From Klebsormidium nitens (lineage: Eukaryota > Streptophyta > Klebsormidiophyceae > Klebsormidiales > Klebsormidiaceae), in assembly GCA_000708835.1 (NCBI GenBank), contig DF237204.1, forward strand, positions 57,320-121,319: 64,000 nucleotides of DNA, in the 5' to 3' direction. Shown here piece after piece: positions 26,601 to 38,180 of the stretch (positions are counted from its first letter, which is position 1; each line of letters begins with the position of its first letter). The position numbers and the translations under genes are program-made. Below the pieces are notes generated by a model. That model ran no database searches. It saw nothing but the letters and a program-made list of their open reading frames with translations, and was not told the origin of the DNA.

Positions 26601-28142
26601 CGCTGCCACTCGACGCAGCGCAGTGCAGCGGAGTGAACATCTTCTGCAGCGGAGAACACACGAGTTGCCAAGCGGAAACACGTCGTGGTCGGCGTTACGG
26701 CGGCGTCATGCAATGTTTGACTCAACAGAGCGAAACAACAGAAGAGTTCAAGGGAAGCGTTGGCCCTTGCCTTGTCGATGGTGTCGGGGTTGGCCCCCGA
26801 CTCGATGAGCATAAGTAGCTCCACGATGCGGTTGCGCATCACCGCCAGGTGCAGCGCAGACTGGCCCTCCTGCACACGCCAATGGGGCACCCACTTCGAA
26901 AAAATTCTACGGTCTAATCTCGAATGGAGCATACCTTTCGAAGTTCCTTGTGAGGGTCACGTAATCAGCAGCAAGGCACCCCCGACACTCGTTGCTGACG
27001 AGCATCGGAGCACAGACACTGCGCTCATGACGCTGCCTTGGCTTTGTTGCGTACCTGGTCCCGCGCCTCCTTGTCGCAGCTCCTCTCCAGCAGCAGCTTC
27101 ACCACGCCGGTCGCTCCGTTGAACACGGCGTGGTGGAGCGGCGTCCACAGCCCCTGCAAGCCAAAGCTTCCCAACTGGTTCGACACAACAGCACACGTGC
27201 CTTGCAGAATCACCTGCGCTTCAGCCAATGTGTGATGCGAGCTCACTTCAAAGCCTGCAGATGAACCATTCTAGGCAACCAGGCGAGAAGGCCTAGGCAA
27301 GAGCACGTTTCAACCACCTTAGGAGCCTGTTCATCCTAGATCAGGATGTCACAAGTGTTCAGCCAGACACTTGCTCCGGGTGGTACCACTTTCCTCTCCC
27401 TTCATTGCAATCCTTGTCTACGACAATGTGTGCACATGTGCTGCCATCACACCACTCAGCAGTTGTACATTGGTTCGCGCCCGTCTCTCTTGAAGGGTCT
27501 TGCAAAGAGTTGATTAAGAGAAACTTCTTCCGGTCCAATATAATTGCTCGCAAGAAGCTCAACTGTATGCAGCAACACGTGGCTGCCAGGTGGCGCTCAC
27601 CCATTTGTCCTTTGCCTCCATGTTGGCGCCATGGTTGAGCAGCAGGTCTGCGATGCGGTCCTGGCCGTACTTAGCGGCCGTGTGCAGCGGCGTCTGCCCC
27701 TCCAGGTCCACCTCGTTCACGTTCTTGCCTTGCTCCAGCAGCTTCTGCACGTCCGCCAAGCGGCCCTCCTTCACCGCCAGGTGCACCTCCGGCAGCGGCA
27801 ACCCCTGCACGCACACCAGAGCACGGCCGTGATACTTGGCTTCTCAGGGCCTTTCTTGAGCCTTTATCTCCATCGTGTGCATGCGCAATCTGATGGGGGA
27901 CAAACGCTTGCGACTGTCAGAGAAGCACACTCCTTGATTACCAAAATGTGGCAGTACGATGCAGCTGTTGATAAGTTCCCACATGGATTGGCACTGCGTG
28001 GCCCCACCGTGCAAGAGACTCAGGAAGTTAGAATGTATGGTCTTTCTGCAGCCTTTTGGACGAGTGTGCCAGCTGTCAAGATGCCCTTCTCGATCAAATG
28101 CAGAAGCAGGGTTGGGATGCCCTGTGGATTCATCCTCACCAT
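17674..28142 (-). CDS. Giant ankyrin-repeat plus coiled-coil protein
   Basis: Eighteen exons on the minus strand keep phase from one end to the other: 27601-27804, 27055-27153, 26771-26869, 26545-26643, 26038-26136, 25308-25511, 24839-25027, 23980-24294, 23019-23546, 22469-22668, 21777-22060, 21252-21475, 20555-20806, 19916-20227, 19359-19615, 18866-19076, 18454-18630 and 17674-17928. They encode 1,335 residues. The first 230 or so are ankyrin repeats (EGQTPLHTAAKYG, WTPLHHAVFNG, GQSALHLAVMRN, FTPLHCAASSG, then a degenerate DGHTPQQLAEHG). The remaining 1,100 or so are an almost unbroken helical, Ala/Glu/Arg/Lys-rich coiled coil ending in an acidic-basic tail (DDEDGKKKKGGGMFDKLK). There is no signal peptide, transmembrane segment or enzyme motif. 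A likely start is an ATG at 28140-28142 that is the last codon of a first exon, directly before GTGAGG; this is tentative. I know of no named family with this architecture; a scaffold role is inference. The intron after exon 26771-26869 starts with GC. Confidence 0.85.
26038..27804 (-). repeat. Ankyrin repeats encoded one per 99-nt exon
   Basis: Exons 27055-27153, 26771-26869, 26545-26643 and 26038-26136 are each exactly 99 nt (33 codons), begin and end in phase 0, and each carries one ankyrin repeat. The first exon shown (27601-27804, 204 nt) carries two repeats. The introns fall at the same place in every repeat, just before the TPLH-type turn. The fifth unit has lost the TPLH motif (HTPQQLAEHG) and probably caps the stack. 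Confidence 0.9.
26644..26770 (-). other. GC-AG intron in the ankyrin gene
   Basis: On the minus strand the exon ends ACCATCGACAAG and the intron starts GCAAGGGC. The exon stays at the canonical 99 nt only if GC is used as the donor, and no GT lies near enough to preserve the repeat. The acceptor is CTGCAG before the next 99-nt exon. Confidence 0.8.
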
Positions 28143-30173
28143 TTTCGTTCGTGATGATGCTGCCCTCACAAGGTTCTACACAAGTGTCAAAGACTTGAGA
28201 CTGCGCAGCCCCACTGCTCTTGTCGATGCAGCACCATACCAGATATCCCGACCAAGGACTGGTGACGCCTTTATATCAAAGGTTCTCGACCGTTTGTCCC
28301 TTGTGGCGCAGGCTACTGGCCCGGACACTCCTGCCTTGGCAGCGATGCCACAGCAAGAAGTGTTTGCTTCGTGCCTAATTATATCCAGTACTCCTTCTGC
28401 TAGCCACATCGTCCCTGGATCGTAAGCTGTATGGGTTCCATTGGACACCTTCCCTTGCACCGCAGCAAGCCTAGAAAACTTGAAAGGTGTCAGCTGCTAC
28501 TAGGCCCCGTCGTCATCCGAAGAGGCAATCTGGTCAACCCTGTTGCATTCGCTTTATGGTGGTTGTCGATCATGACTTCAACTTCGACGTCCAAGGGGGG
28601 TGGGTCCCAGGCCTTCTCTTCAAGGCTGTTGATCAGACCATCTGAAGCACCCGGGGTGGACGGTTGTTCTTACTTTACATGCTGGCACGCCTCGGTGGAT
28701 CGTCAGGCATTGCATCGACGAGGACGGTGCTGAAGAACCTAGCTTTTGCCTCGCTCAGCTGCATGATGCATCTTGAATCTCTGAATCTAGGGTCTAAGTT
28801 AGACTCTGATCAGCAATTAAGTTGGCAATCGGACCCCTCTCAGAATCACGTGGTCTCCAAAGGCTGAGTTTGGCAACCCCCGTGGGCCCGCCCTGACCTG
28901 CTTGACGCGGCACGCCCGTGTACACTGACAGCACCAGGTCGCCAAGATCTCGAATCTGCGTTGTCCCAGCTAGGGGTAGCTTGAAGATTGGCCCATAGGT
29001 CATTCTCGATTCCATGTTGACTGATCAACAGTGAGACTTGACTGCCAAGACTGTCCTCGGGGGTACAAACGCAACCGAAACCCTGTGACCCAGATTTGAA
29101 ATTTCTTAGTTTATCACTCTTTAACCCACCCCAAACCTTCGGGCCGAGGCGGACCCTGCCGTCTCCCGGGCACCGTTTTGTTTGACACCAACATGGTCCG
29201 AATAGTCAACAAAACTGGTTGCAATGACTCTGTACATCCCGTATCCACAGCCACCTGGTTGCGCGCGCATTGGATTGATCGATTTCTGCACCGTGCGATG
29301 CGATTGACAGCTTGAAGATCGACGAGTCAGATTGTTCTTATGTGGACAGTGGATGAAACTTCCTGCACAGGCTGCACTCAACGATTCATGAGCCTTCGAT
29401 CAGGCTTCATGAGAAGAGAAGGCAACGCCTGGTGCAGCTCATGATTGTCCGGCCAGGGCGTTGGTGGTGCAGCTCAAAGGCGCACAATTGTTCTAGATTG
29501 TTTTAGACGTGGTTGTGAGCAGACCCAATGCCGAGAGCGCCCCTTCTTGCCAGCATACCTGGAGCTTTGTCCTTCTCCAACTGATGGCTCCTAGCAAAAG
29601 GTGAAGCGGGTGCAATTGCTGGGGAAACATCGAATCCAGTCTTCAATCTTGTGAAAACCCCTTTCTTTAGCACCGTCTTCCTCGGACTGCTATAAGGAAC
29701 ATGCATATGGACACACAGCAACTTCTGCTCCTCACAGCATTGGCACACAAGCATATTCTTACTTCGTGCAACAGTGCAGTCATTTCATGCCACCATTTAC
29801 ATGGCGAGTGCGTTTGCACCAGCTTCAACTGCTGGGTTTCCACGCATGAGAAAGTCTCTCTATCATTGCAGTGCTGTGCAAAGGAATCAACTTATTAAGC
29901 GGGCGGCATTGCGTGAGTTGACACTTCATGTCCTTTGGTCAAGTTGCATAGTTCCAGAACAACAGGGCGTTTTGTTTTGCAAAGTTTTTCAAACCAGCTC
30001 ACATCCGTTTGTTGGTGCTTTACTGACTCTCGTCAGACTTGTCTTGCAGGGACCAGCTTCAATCCCTCCCTTCCTGAGCGGATCCTTTAGGAGGCGCCTG
30101 GCGCCCCTCCCGCTGGACCACCTGTCTCTCCGGCAATTCCCGCCAGCTTGCAAACGGCGCCAAAGCAGTAGAC
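28143..30173. other. Divergent promoter region between the ankyrin gene and LPEAT
   Basis: About 2 kb separates two genes transcribed away from each other. It should hold both promoters, the 5' untranslated exon of the ankyrin gene and the LPEAT leader. Open frames up to about 100 codons exist on both strands but show no recognised motif. I see no transposon ends. Confidence 0.45.
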
Positions 30174-33100
30174 ATGGGTGTCGGCGCAGGTGCCTCGGAG
30201 TTGCGGAACGGTGCTACCTCTATAGCATCTGGCACCCCAAATGGCACCAATCGGCAAGCTAGTGACGCCAAGGCTAGAGAAGGCAGTAAAGTGCTCGCAC
30301 CTCCCACACCCGCTCAGATCGCAGTGCTAGAGAAACAGTACCCTGCATTTGCTCGTACCGACATCTATGGCCCCATGGGGGCAGGGCCCCTTTCTATTGT
30401 AGACACCCTGCGCCTCTGGCTGGGGGGGCTCATTCTCTTCCCGCTGCGGTTGTTGGTAGTTGTCATTATTGTCTTTATCTATTATCTCATTTGCCGGATC
30501 ACCCTTCTGAGGCTGCACAGCTTTAAGCGGAATAGCGGCCCTGCGGCAGAAAGCGCTACAGGGTTGCGCAGGACAATCATTGTGGAGTCAGGGAAGCGAC
30601 TTGCACGCGCCGTGCTGTTTGTGATTGGCTTTTATCACATCAAGAAGGTGAAGCGCGCAGGGGGAGAAAGGACGGTGAGAGCACAGCCTGATTCTTCAGC
30701 TGTCTGGTCTTCTGTATGTCTGATGGCGATGCTTCTTTCACAAAGTTAAGTCCGGCTCTGATGTGTGCCCGTTTGGGCTCAGCTGCTTCCTTTGCAGGCA
30801 CAAAGATTCTTGAGCCTACGTTTAATCTTATCTGTGTCTCAGATGAAACGCCTGCACATCGTCAAAGCTTTAGTTCGAGGAGTGCTGGCATCATCTGGAA
30901 GACACACTGCAGCAACCAATGTCTGCAGATTCAAGCGACTGGGATTGTGTCCAACCACGTGTCATGGATCGACATCCTGTACCATATGTCCGACACCTTC
31001 CCCAGCTTCGTTGCAAAGGTGACCCTGGCACTCCTTTTCGACTTCATGCAAAGTGATTCCAGAACATTTGATTATCTCTCTTCAGCTGTTACTTCCTTCC
31101 TTCTTTTGTGGTCAGCATGTTCAGCAAATTGTATCCGGAGATAGTGGAGACCTCCATGCACTTCTGATCACAACGTACTTTCATATGGAAGCAACATGCA
31201 TGAGGTGTCCTTTGATCTGCGGCCCCATCACGAGTTTCCAACATCATGGCTTCTTTTTTCCTTCGTGCTTGCAGAAAGGTACTTTGAAGGTGCCAATGGT
31301 GGGGCTGATCAGGTGAAACGTCCTTCCAGCCCTCCTCTGCAACTGTCGATCTCCCGATCCCATCAAGAAAGACTGAAAGATCATCAGGAGCCTGAACATG
31401 GCTTACCGCAGCGGCAATCCGGGTCGTGTGTGCTGCCACGTGGCCGACTCCAGCACCCCTCTTGTTCGCATCGCACTTTAAGCAACAGAAAGCGTTCCGG
31501 CGATCACTGCTATCCCCGTCTTCTCTCCTGATTCCTTATGCCCCGTATGCTTCAGCGATGCCAGGGAAAATACTCAAACTGTGCATGAGTCCTCTCACGG
31601 CACAAGTTGGCTGTCCTCTCACAGTGCTCCCCCTCTCCCGCAGCCAGTGCCTGGGGTGCATTTATGTCGATCGCGAAACGGCTGCGCACGTGGGCGTCTC
31701 GACACTGGTCAAGAACAGGATGCTCGCAGTGGCCAAGGACCCTGCCGCAGCCCCCGTACTCCTTTTTCCAGGTAGCCGCACGTCTTGGCGTGCTGTCACC
31801 TTAAACGGAGGAAGCATCAATGATTCCTCCCCCTCGTATCGTCTTGCTGGTTCAAGCGACGATACCTGAATTCATTCCGTGCAGAACCGCCATCACCTTG
31901 TCCACTCTGGTGGTTGCTGGTTGTTACTGCCTTGAGCCCGTCGTCTCGTCATGCTCCCTGCACCTCTGCAAGCTCTCGCCCGTTCGTAACGGCAGAGGCT
32001 GTCATGTAGCGAGGTGCCGCCCGTGCCCCTCTCCCGGCTTGGACCTGCAGTACCGTCAGCCGGTCCTGCATGCTTGTGTTCCCAGCCTCAACCGAGCACT
32101 TGACCGTGACACGAAAATGCGACTCCCCGTGCGCTGCAGAGGGCACGACCACCAACGGGCGGCACCTGCTCCCCTTCAAGACGGGCGCGTTTCTGGCGGG
32201 GACGCCCGTGCAGCCGTACTACCTGCACTTCCCGCACCGCCGCTTCAACCCCGCCTGGGAGACCGTGTCAGCAGTAAGCGGCAACGCCGTTCGCCTCCGA
32301 GGCCGTCCGGTTGGGTTCCCGGGCTATGATCACCATGCAGGCCCTTGGCGACTTGCGAAGTGACTTGTTGAACGATGCATCGAGAGTCAACGCCCTCTTC
32401 CAAGCAGAGTCAAACGAGATGCTGCTGGAGTCGGGCTGTTATCGCACACGGCCAGGCTGCGCTTTGGGTTTCGGTGTGATAGTAGGGCTTCCGTAGAGGC
32501 TTGTTCCGGAGAGAGGGCCGGTTGTGGGCACCTCATGTGCCGTCATGTCGATTTCGGCTTTCGTGGCTGTCTGAGCCTCCTCAAATTCGGAGTTTGCAGT
32601 TCAACGCATGGGGAAGGCTTGCATGAGCATCGCCAAGAAGGATTCTACGCCATACGAGGCGCTGTCTCTGAGCCTCTGGCCGATAGCGTGCTGAGCTTTC
32701 GCTATGGCACGAACCCGTTATCCATATATCATTTCATAAGCAGTGTTTACATTGAAAAGAAGATTCTCGGCGGACTCTTTCATTGCCTTTCGACCAAGGG
32801 AACATAGACTTGGCAAATTCCTTTTTCTTCCCCGTGTTAGCTGATCCACTCGTGCGGATCGCCTCCTCATACGTGTTTTGCTCTGCTCGGCGTCCAGTTG
32901 CGGCACATGTTCTTGCTGTTGAGCCAGCTGGTGAACCACCTGGAGGTGACGGAGCTGCCCGTCTACAAGCCCAGCCTCGACGAGTGCAGAGACCCGCACA
33001 AGTACGCGCAGCGAGTGCGGGACATTATCGCGAAAGAGGTGGGTGGACGCTCCCTTTGCACAGCTGAGGCATGGCCCCTTCCGTGCTGCCTATGTGTGCG

Positions 33101-33496
33101 CCCATCCGCCTCGGCAATGCTTATGTCGGTCTTTGAGCACGTCAGTGCGGCTGTCATAATTTGGCTGGAGCAGTCACAAGAGTGCCTGCTCCGCAAAGCA
33201 TTCTGTTGTCGCAGGAAATCCACCCCTTGGAGTACCATACTCTGACATCTGTCAAGGAAGGGGTTGCTAAAGAAGATCTAAAGATGCTGTGGGAGAGCCG
33301 GAGTCTGGTGACCGTCGAATTCCTTCACTTTGCTTTCGTACTCTTGAACCTTTTCCGTGTCTACTTGAGCGCCGCACCGTTCGTTTTACAGGGGAAACTC
33401 CTCTTGTCTTCCCACGCTTTGTACGAAAAGCGGTGCTACCATGCCGCTCTGTTGGGGAAGGAGCCTCCCCCGCCACCAACAAAGAAGGCAGAATGA
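30174..33496 (+). CDS. LPEAT1: Lysophospholipid acyltransferase, LPEAT1/LPCAT-like
   Basis: Seven exons join in phase: 30174-30674, 30929-31018, 31275-31312, 31644-31771, 32140-32273, 32898-33038 and 33392-33496, giving 378 residues, close to plant LPEAT1. This PlsC-superfamily enzyme moves an acyl group from acyl-CoA to a lysophospholipid (lysoPE or lysoPC) in the ER membrane during phospholipid remodelling. A hydrophobic stretch at about residues 75-112 is the membrane anchor. Motif I is NHVSWID at residues 176-182 (the HX4D catalytic pair), then SFPSF-like DTFPSFVAK, block CLGCIYVDRE, motif FPEGTTTNG with Glu253, and FKTGAFLAGTPVQP. The C-terminal part (FLLLSQLVNHLEV, LPVY, KRCYHAAL) matches the plant LPEAT1 tail. 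It ends with Pro5-Thr-Lys-Lys and lacks the EF-hands of LPEAT2. The preferred substrate cannot be read from the sequence. Confidence 0.92.
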
Positions 33497-34813
33497 AGGA
33501 TGGTCCACTTTGTACACTAGCGGCCCTTGAAAGAATGCTGTCGAGCACCAGCAGAACGGTGAACTCGACACGCCTTTTTTCAAAGATCGAAGTTGCACAA
33601 GTTGATGAAGGAAGTGTGCTAGCATGGTGTCAATCATTGTTCACCATGTTATGAAACTTGGCATGCTTCGGCAAGATCGATCTGCATTGGCCCGGCCTTC
33701 GAGTCACCTCGGGACGGTCTAGAGCCGCATCATGGCATGTCAATCGAGCATCATTGTGTGCAGCAATCTGGCAATGTCAGCACGTACGTGTACATATATA
33801 TCTGTTAATCTAGTCGGTACGCACGTTCAATGAGTCAGCGACTGCAGCTGGCTGCAAAATTTTAGATGGTATGATTGACCGTCGATCTTTCTGTCTACCG
33901 TCGGATGACTTATCGCAGCGGCCATACCCAGCGTACCGGCATGAGGTATGATTCCGAATAAATAAATAATTATTTGCCTATCGGAAAGCTAGAAACCCAA
34001 ATCATTTTTGATTCGGAAATTAGTGAACATTCGGATTCAGAAAATAACTGGTCGAGCACGGTCGGAAACTTGAAAGTAACAATTACCAACCGGTCACTCC
34101 AAGCTAGAGCGGCTTTAACCTGGGGCAAAATGGTGGTCGGATCCGAGCACCTAGCTCTAGAACACTCCTAGCTCTGAACGGCCTTCGAAGGCCGTTCAGA
34201 GCTAGGAGATTCGGATTCAGGGACGGTCGCATTCATTAAATAAGTCGCCAAAATCGGTCGTATTATAATTTGATCAAATAATTGTCACTTCCGACCATGT
34301 TCGGAATCATATACCGTGCCTTTACGGTATTGCATCATGTGCAGAGCATGCGATACTATATATACATGCGTGAAACGTAATTAATATGGCGGCCTCATTC
34401 GCAAACGGTAAGCCGCTGCGCCCGCAGTTTTAGAAGGCGGCGGTGGCAATCATGTTTGGGCCTAGCTGCAAATCACCTGGCACATGCCGGCCGTCGGTCT
34501 ACTATATACACAGACGTCCAATAGCCTTGCAACTTAACGAGCTACAACTGTAGAATGATCAGGCATACAGCTATAAGCAGTAATCGTGCCGCCGCGGTGC
34601 TCAAAGTTGCAGCTCCAAGGCTTGCATGTTTTAGTACTACAGCTCTAGCTTCCGTTCAAGCGTTTCAGAATCAGTAATTTGGATGTTTATAGGGACTCGA
34701 AGTTGAAAGGAGACATTTGAATGCTTCATTGGCCACTTCAGCTGACAATGACTTACATAGAGGTTTAAGTACATTAATCATAACACTTGGGGACATACCG
34801 TGTGCGTTCGTCA
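33497..34813. other. AT-rich convergent spacer between LPEAT and PRA1.A
   Basis: This is 1.3 kb between two gene ends. It contains AATAAATAAATAATTATT near 33,957, TATA-rich words and a perfect 44-bp palindrome listed separately. It has no protein-like frame. Confidence 0.5.
34165..34208. repeat. Perfect 44-bp palindrome
   Basis: The left 22 bases (34165-34186, starting CTCCTAGCTCTGAACGGCC) are the exact reverse complement of the right 22 (34187-34208), with the centre at TTC|GAA. There is no spacer. It could extrude as a cruciform or fold as a hairpin if transcribed. Confidence 0.95.
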
Positions 34814-37800
34814 TCAGGCCTCACTGTACTCGCTCCACACTTTTCGGAACTCTTCTCTAAACGAGTTGAGGCGAGCTTTTAAGTTTGGCGTCCGGAATGA
34901 CGCGTGTGCCAGCACCACTGCAAAAACCACGAAGTGGTGATTTAGCAACCTTTGAAACATCCTGGTGACCTTTTTCAGATTCTTTAAAGAAGAACTTTCG
35001 CACCGCTGCTGCTTGTGCATGCCAAACTACATTCGTGGCTACCAGAACAGTTTTCTGTGACATGGTGGGATTGGGCGTCGAGGTGGGCTACGTATGCAAA
35101 GCCTCGCACCTCCATCATCCGTGACGTGCCGGAGAAGCAACACTTTGACCTGTGTATCGCAGTTGTAAAGAAAGCAAAGTTGACACTGAAAGCCAGACAT
35201 GCCACTGTCCTCAAGCAGAGGCCGCTCTCGCTATCTTCTTTGCCGTTCTGGCTTTGACACCTTGAAGAGGGCGTTCCACTATCGCCTCCTTCTTGCACTT
35301 TTGAGCACAGGAAAAAGGTATGGCTTCTTTCGACTGCCGGCAGAGTGCTTACACAAAGAGCACCGTCTTTCCAAGTGCAGAATGAAAAGTAGACGCCGAC
35401 CGTTTCGAGCACAACACCGCCAATCTCCATCTTGGTGACTCTACCCAAATTCGGAGAATGCTCAAGAGAACACTTGAAGACATACCACCAACGGAGGCCA
35501 CGTCAATGCACTTCCTGCCCCTCAACGCAGGGACATCTGTCCAGGGCGGACCACTCACTGACTATGCTGGCGGCCAGCGCCCCAAACACGGTGACGATCG
35601 CTGACGTCAGCCACCAGAGCACCGCACTAAAGGTGAATAGCACGGCGACGACTGCGCGCCGGTCCTGCCCACAGATCAGGATCACGCCCCGGCTGCGGCT
35701 GCTCCCGGGCTTGGTGCGCGGGCCGGCGTGCCTGCACAACGATAGCACGGCGGGGATGAGAAACACGCGCGGCTCTTCTGGCCACATGCCGGCTTTTCGA
35801 CACAGTATGGATAAGCAGATCATCTTGATTCATTGCAACCCGCTTCATGCAAAGCGTCAATGCTCCTCATGCAAACAGGAACTTGGTCATAAGAGCTGTT
35901 GCGGGCCTGTGCCATTATTTGTCGTTTCTTCTGTTGAGCTGGTCCGGACACGTACAGGCAACCCGCAGAAGCTACGTATGCCTAACGACAAATCTGTAAA
36001 AACCCGCAATCAAGCGGATGAACAGCTGCAACCGTGTGATTGATGGAGTGGGAGAGGGCAGGACCTATGCCGAAGCTTCTGGCCTCAGGGCCCAAGAGCA
36101 ACGTGATCAGAGCGGAACTACCCATGCGACTCCTCTCAGGGTGTGAGATGCGTCAATTCGACCAGACGATATGAGGATGACCAGAGACATGCTCCCTTGA
36201 AAGCTTTTCAGCAAAGAGATGGGCATGAACAGCTTGTCTCGAGGAGGTGAGGAGTCCTGATAAGAAGAGAATTGGGACCGGAAGGGTCCTTACAGAACAT
36301 AAAACACAGATGTCTTTCTGACAAACGAGACCGTCCAAAGCAGAGCGAGCAGGGGGCAACCTCGTCATTATGTAAGTACTGGCCCTGTTTGGTACAACGA
36401 TTGCGCACGTTGAGGCTGCTGAAGTCCTGCCTGGCTTGCCGTTTAGAAGAGTGAGAGTTGCTAGTGAGGTGTTCGTATGCGGAACCCCGACGATAATCGA
36501 GCTTCCAAGAACAAAGTTCAAAGAAAAGAAGCAAAGAAAAGCTGTTCCTTCCTTTTCGTTTCTGCAGAAAAGGCAAGTGCTGTCTCGTCACGCCTCAAAA
36601 CAAAGTTAGAGAACAGTCTCCGAGGCTTACACAGAGACTCCTCGTAGCCGTGCTGCCGTGGGGGGGTGGATTCGTCGGATGGCCCGCATCAAGTTGGTAT
36701 CCAAACTGAGGGCGAAACTGCGCACACGAGCATCGTGGGGCTTCAGTGGTAAAACCTCCTTATGGGACTCGGCCTTCCAGGACAACAGCCTGTCAGGGGA
36801 GCCGATTGCAACTGCAGCGGGGTTTGCGGAGCCTTGAGAGCACCTCTCAGCACAGACACCACAGCAGACGTGCGCTCGGTCTCTCTCCAACATCAAGCCC
36901 CTCATCGTACTGAAGAAGGTAGTGTTACGGGTAGGAGTTGCAAAGATATGCCCCCACTTCAGGTTCAGTCCCACGGATCATCACGTCAAGTCAGTCTGTT
37001 CCACTTCCAGTGTGCACAGTGCTATCCTGCTTTGAGTGTCTGTCTCTTTTGGACTCCAACTTCTGCGAACGGTGTCAACCTCCGTCTTCGACGGATTGCC
37101 ATCACAACCAACATAACAACCCAGGTGGCCACAATGTCAAGAACAACTCGGAGCGCCCACCTGTCATTGAGGCACATGGCGCTGAAGCCCGCCACGGCGA
37201 CGGCGATGAGCGCTGCGGGGTTGCGGGCAAACGCCAGCGCCAGCGTGAGCAGGACGAGGAGGAAGTAGTTGGTGCGGTAGCTGCACAACACACACAACAA
37301 CGCAAGCTGGATCAGCTCAACGACACAGCGCAGCAACTACTGCAACCTGAACAAGTTCCGTTAGCAACCTCTTTGATGGTCCCAATCAGCCGCAGTCGAG
37401 AAGCTAGTTACACAAAAGAAACATGCCCCTCAGGAGAAAACTTTGTGTCGATTCAGTATGATCGTGTTGCAGAGCTGAGATGCTTTTCTAAAAACAAGCA
37501 ACTGGCAAGCAGGGAAGATAGGTAAGCTATCAAGATGAATCGAGATTCGTTTCGAAGACGAAGGCTCGGAGAGACCAGAATATTGATTTGAACTGGAATT
37601 ATCACCGAAACAATCGGAGCCCTCTTTCGTTGAGTCAGCCACAACCACTCCAAGCAACCAATTGGGTGTTGCCATTGTAAATGATGGCAAACAAATCTAA
37701 GTCAAAACTTTCAAAAATATCGCGATTCTGCACTCGCTACTTTTTGTTCTCGTAGAAAGTGTGGGGCATGTGTGGAAGTGAACATCACGCCACCCTTTCT

Positions 37801-38180
37801 ACTTTGCCCGACAAGAATGGGACGAGAGATCTGAGTTACAAACAGTCAACATTGATTAGGGAGACAGCAAAGGAAAAAATTCTCCGCTGTCAAGGCAACT
37901 TCATATGAGGCTGATAAGAGCTTCACACACACTGGGAGCGGCTTCAAGTGCTTGATCAGAATAAGAGGACGATTCACCAGGTATCAGATCATCGTCTAGG
38001 ATTCATGGCTTACTAGTATGCATTGCACTTGAGCCTGCTGGTCAGCTTGCCCTGGAGGTTGCGCGGAGTGGAAAACTTGGAAAAGAACTCATTGAGGGGC
38101 CGTGGCCGCGTGGTCCAGTCCACCTCTTGCAGATTATCCACCAGCTCTTCCAGGGTGACGTTGGACCACACACCCTCCAT
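34814..38180 (-). CDS. PRA1.A: PRA1 family protein, plant A class (prenylated Rab acceptor)
   Basis: Five exons on the minus strand join in phase: 38029-38180, 37161-37280, 36631-36717, 35559-35731 and 34814-34917, giving 211 residues, near the usual 209-220 of plant PRA1.A. PRA1 proteins are ER/Golgi/endosome membrane proteins that bind prenylated Rab GTPases and help vesicle traffic. Seen: the N-terminal signature DWTTRPRPLNEFFSKF; hydrophobic pair 1 (YFLLVLLTLALAFARNPAAL and the following AVAVAGFSAM); the loop IRRIHPPTAARLRG, equivalent to the plant RFSPHLAAKMR segment; hydrophobic pair 2 (AVVAVLFTFSAVLWWLTSAI, VTVFGALAASIVMVLAHA); and the C-terminal SFRTPNLKARLNSFREEFR followed by YSEA. 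The first donor is a weak GTGCAA, but only this keeps the frame. The gene diverges from the neuferricin gene across about 880 bp. Confidence 0.93.

Noticed and set aside
27544-28425. 293-codon plus-strand frame antisense to the ankyrin exon
   Set aside because: Its first third is the complement of the ankyrin exon and the rest is intron and spacer sequence; no motif.
33216-33240. Possible extra LPEAT exon starting EIHPLEYHTL after a CAG
   Set aside because: No good donor follows, and joining 33038 directly to 33392 keeps frame and matches the LPEAT1 tail.
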